From Halovenus sp. (GTDB lineage: Archaea; Halobacteriota; Halobacteria; Halobacteriales; Haloarculaceae): a stretch of DNA of 6,734 nucleotides. Of the stretch, positions 6,201 through 6,734 are shown piece by piece. A program made the position numbers and the translations under genes. The stretch lies in the NCBI GenBank assembly GCA_003551945.1, contig PUNZ01000082.1, positions 1 through 6,734 on the forward strand. Reading direction: 5' to 3'. The notes under the pieces are model-generated. The model worked only from the letters and a program-made list of their open reading frames with translations, did no database searches and was not told where the DNA came from. Position 1 is the stretch's first letter, and every line of letters begins with the position of its first letter.

Positions 6201-6734
6201 TTACTCGTGTGGGTGGAACCGTTTCATCGCCTGTTTTACCGCATCTCTATCCCCAATAAAGGTAATCTGGTCGCCGTACTGTACCACCTCATTAGCATCT
6301 GGGACGTGGGTGTCACCCTCCCTTCCAATTACTGCGACGATACAGCCATCGGGGATCTCAGCGTTGAGTTCGCGGATTGTCCTTCCAACGAGGTTCTCAG
6401 CGGTCACACGGACCTCCTGAACGTCGTGGCCCTCGCCGATTTCGTTCATCCAGTGTGTCAGTGCGGGTCGTTCGATTTCGTCGTCAATGGCCACTGCGGT
6501 TGCCGTCGGTGCATCGATGGCGGTCACATTCAGCGTCTTGAACGCATCGACATTTTCCGGCTTGTTTACTCGTGAGAGCACCGACTCAACGTCGAACTTT
6601 GATGTGGCGAGTTGACAGACAAGCAGGTTGTCGTTGTCGTTTTCCGTCACAGCAATCACGCGCTTGGCATCGGCAATTCCTGCTTCCCGTAACACGTCGG
6701 GTTCAGTGCCGTCGCCAGCGTGGACGGTAAAGCC
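6201..6734 (-). CDS. TrkA/RCK-type potassium transport regulator, 5' end cut by the window
   Basis: The last 178 codons of a cytoplasmic regulatory protein that gates potassium uptake or a potassium channel in response to bound nucleotide. The frame is open to the right edge, so the N-terminus is missing. What remains starts inside the Rossmann-type TrkA_N (RCK_N) domain: a GD pair near visible residues 7-8, then DVLREAGI and VIAVTENDNDN, the usual sequence around the NAD-binding sheet. After a linker at about 88-105 comes a TrkA_C (RCK_C) domain with VGRTIREL, an IPDGCIVAVIGREG strand pair, VVQYGDQITFIGDRD and a short final helix. The GTG at 6695 lies mid-domain and is not the start. Single-module TrkA proteins are about 220 residues, so perhaps 40-50 residues are missing, but a fused channel or second module upstream cannot be excluded. 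No functional link to the downstream transporter is evident. Confidence 0.88.
   Translation of the reverse strand, partial: GFTVHAGDGTEPDVLREAGIADAKRVIAVTENDNDNLLVCQLATSKFDVESVLSRVNKPENVDAFKTLNVTAIDAPTATAVAIDDEIERPALTHWMNEIGEGHDVQEVRVTAENLVGRTIRELNAEIPDGCIVAVIGREGDTHVPDANEVVQYGDQITFIGDRDAVKQAMKRFHPHE

Noticed and set aside
6201..6734. Functional coupling of the potassium regulator with the thiamine operon
   Set aside because: There is a 59-bp gap with its own TATA-like box and no shared chemistry, so co-orientation alone is not evidence.
1..6734. Search for CRISPR arrays, insertion sequences, tRNAs, defence genes or toxin-antitoxin pairs
   Set aside because: By eye there are no repeated spacers, transposase motifs, terminal inverted repeats or cloverleaf-like segments; nearly all bases are accounted for by six housekeeping-type genes.

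Overview
The window looks like chromosomal DNA from a halophilic archaeon (class Halobacteria). The predicted proteins are rich in Asp and Glu, most obviously in the secreted binding protein and the amidohydrolase. The binding protein carries a haloarchaeal-style twin-arginine lipoprotein signal. Promoter-like sequences are TATA-type hexamers 24-31 nt upstream of start codons, which is the geometry of leaderless archaeal transcripts. GC content is moderate for the group by eye. I cannot name a genus.

All six genes lie on the minus strand and are described here in the direction of transcription, right to left. (1) The C-terminal part of a TrkA/RCK-type potassium transport regulator (6201-6734, 5' end outside the window). 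(2) A thiamine-type ABC transporter in three tightly packed genes: a lipoprotein binding protein of the TbpA/ThiB family (5062-6141), a double-domain ThiP-type permease (3256-5055, GTG start, 6 nt after the previous stop) and an ATPase (2169-3269, overlapping the permease by 14 bp). (3) A YtcJ-type metal-dependent amidohydrolase (505-2100). (4) The N-terminal 146 residues of a beta-class carbonic anhydrase (1-439, 3' end outside the window).

The transporter is one functional unit. The binding protein captures thiamine or a related compound at the outer face of the membrane, the permease forms the channel, and the ATPase drives import. The first gene has a TATA-like box and no good Shine-Dalgarno, while the internal ATPase gene has a near-perfect Shine-Dalgarno (GGAGGTGAG). 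This suggests leaderless initiation at the front of the operon and SD-driven initiation inside it. Two annotated-start traps follow from this: the TTG codons at 6168 and 3302 give longer reading frames, but the ATGs at 6141 and 3269 are better supported.

The amidohydrolase and carbonic anhydrase genes each follow a 65-68 bp gap holding a TATA-like hexamer, so they may be separate transcription units. The amidohydrolase could belong with the transporter, for example by trimming a thiamine-related compound, but that is speculation. I see no mobile element, CRISPR array, tRNA, rRNA or riboswitch, and no clearly novel system. No gene-free stretch exceeds 70 bp.
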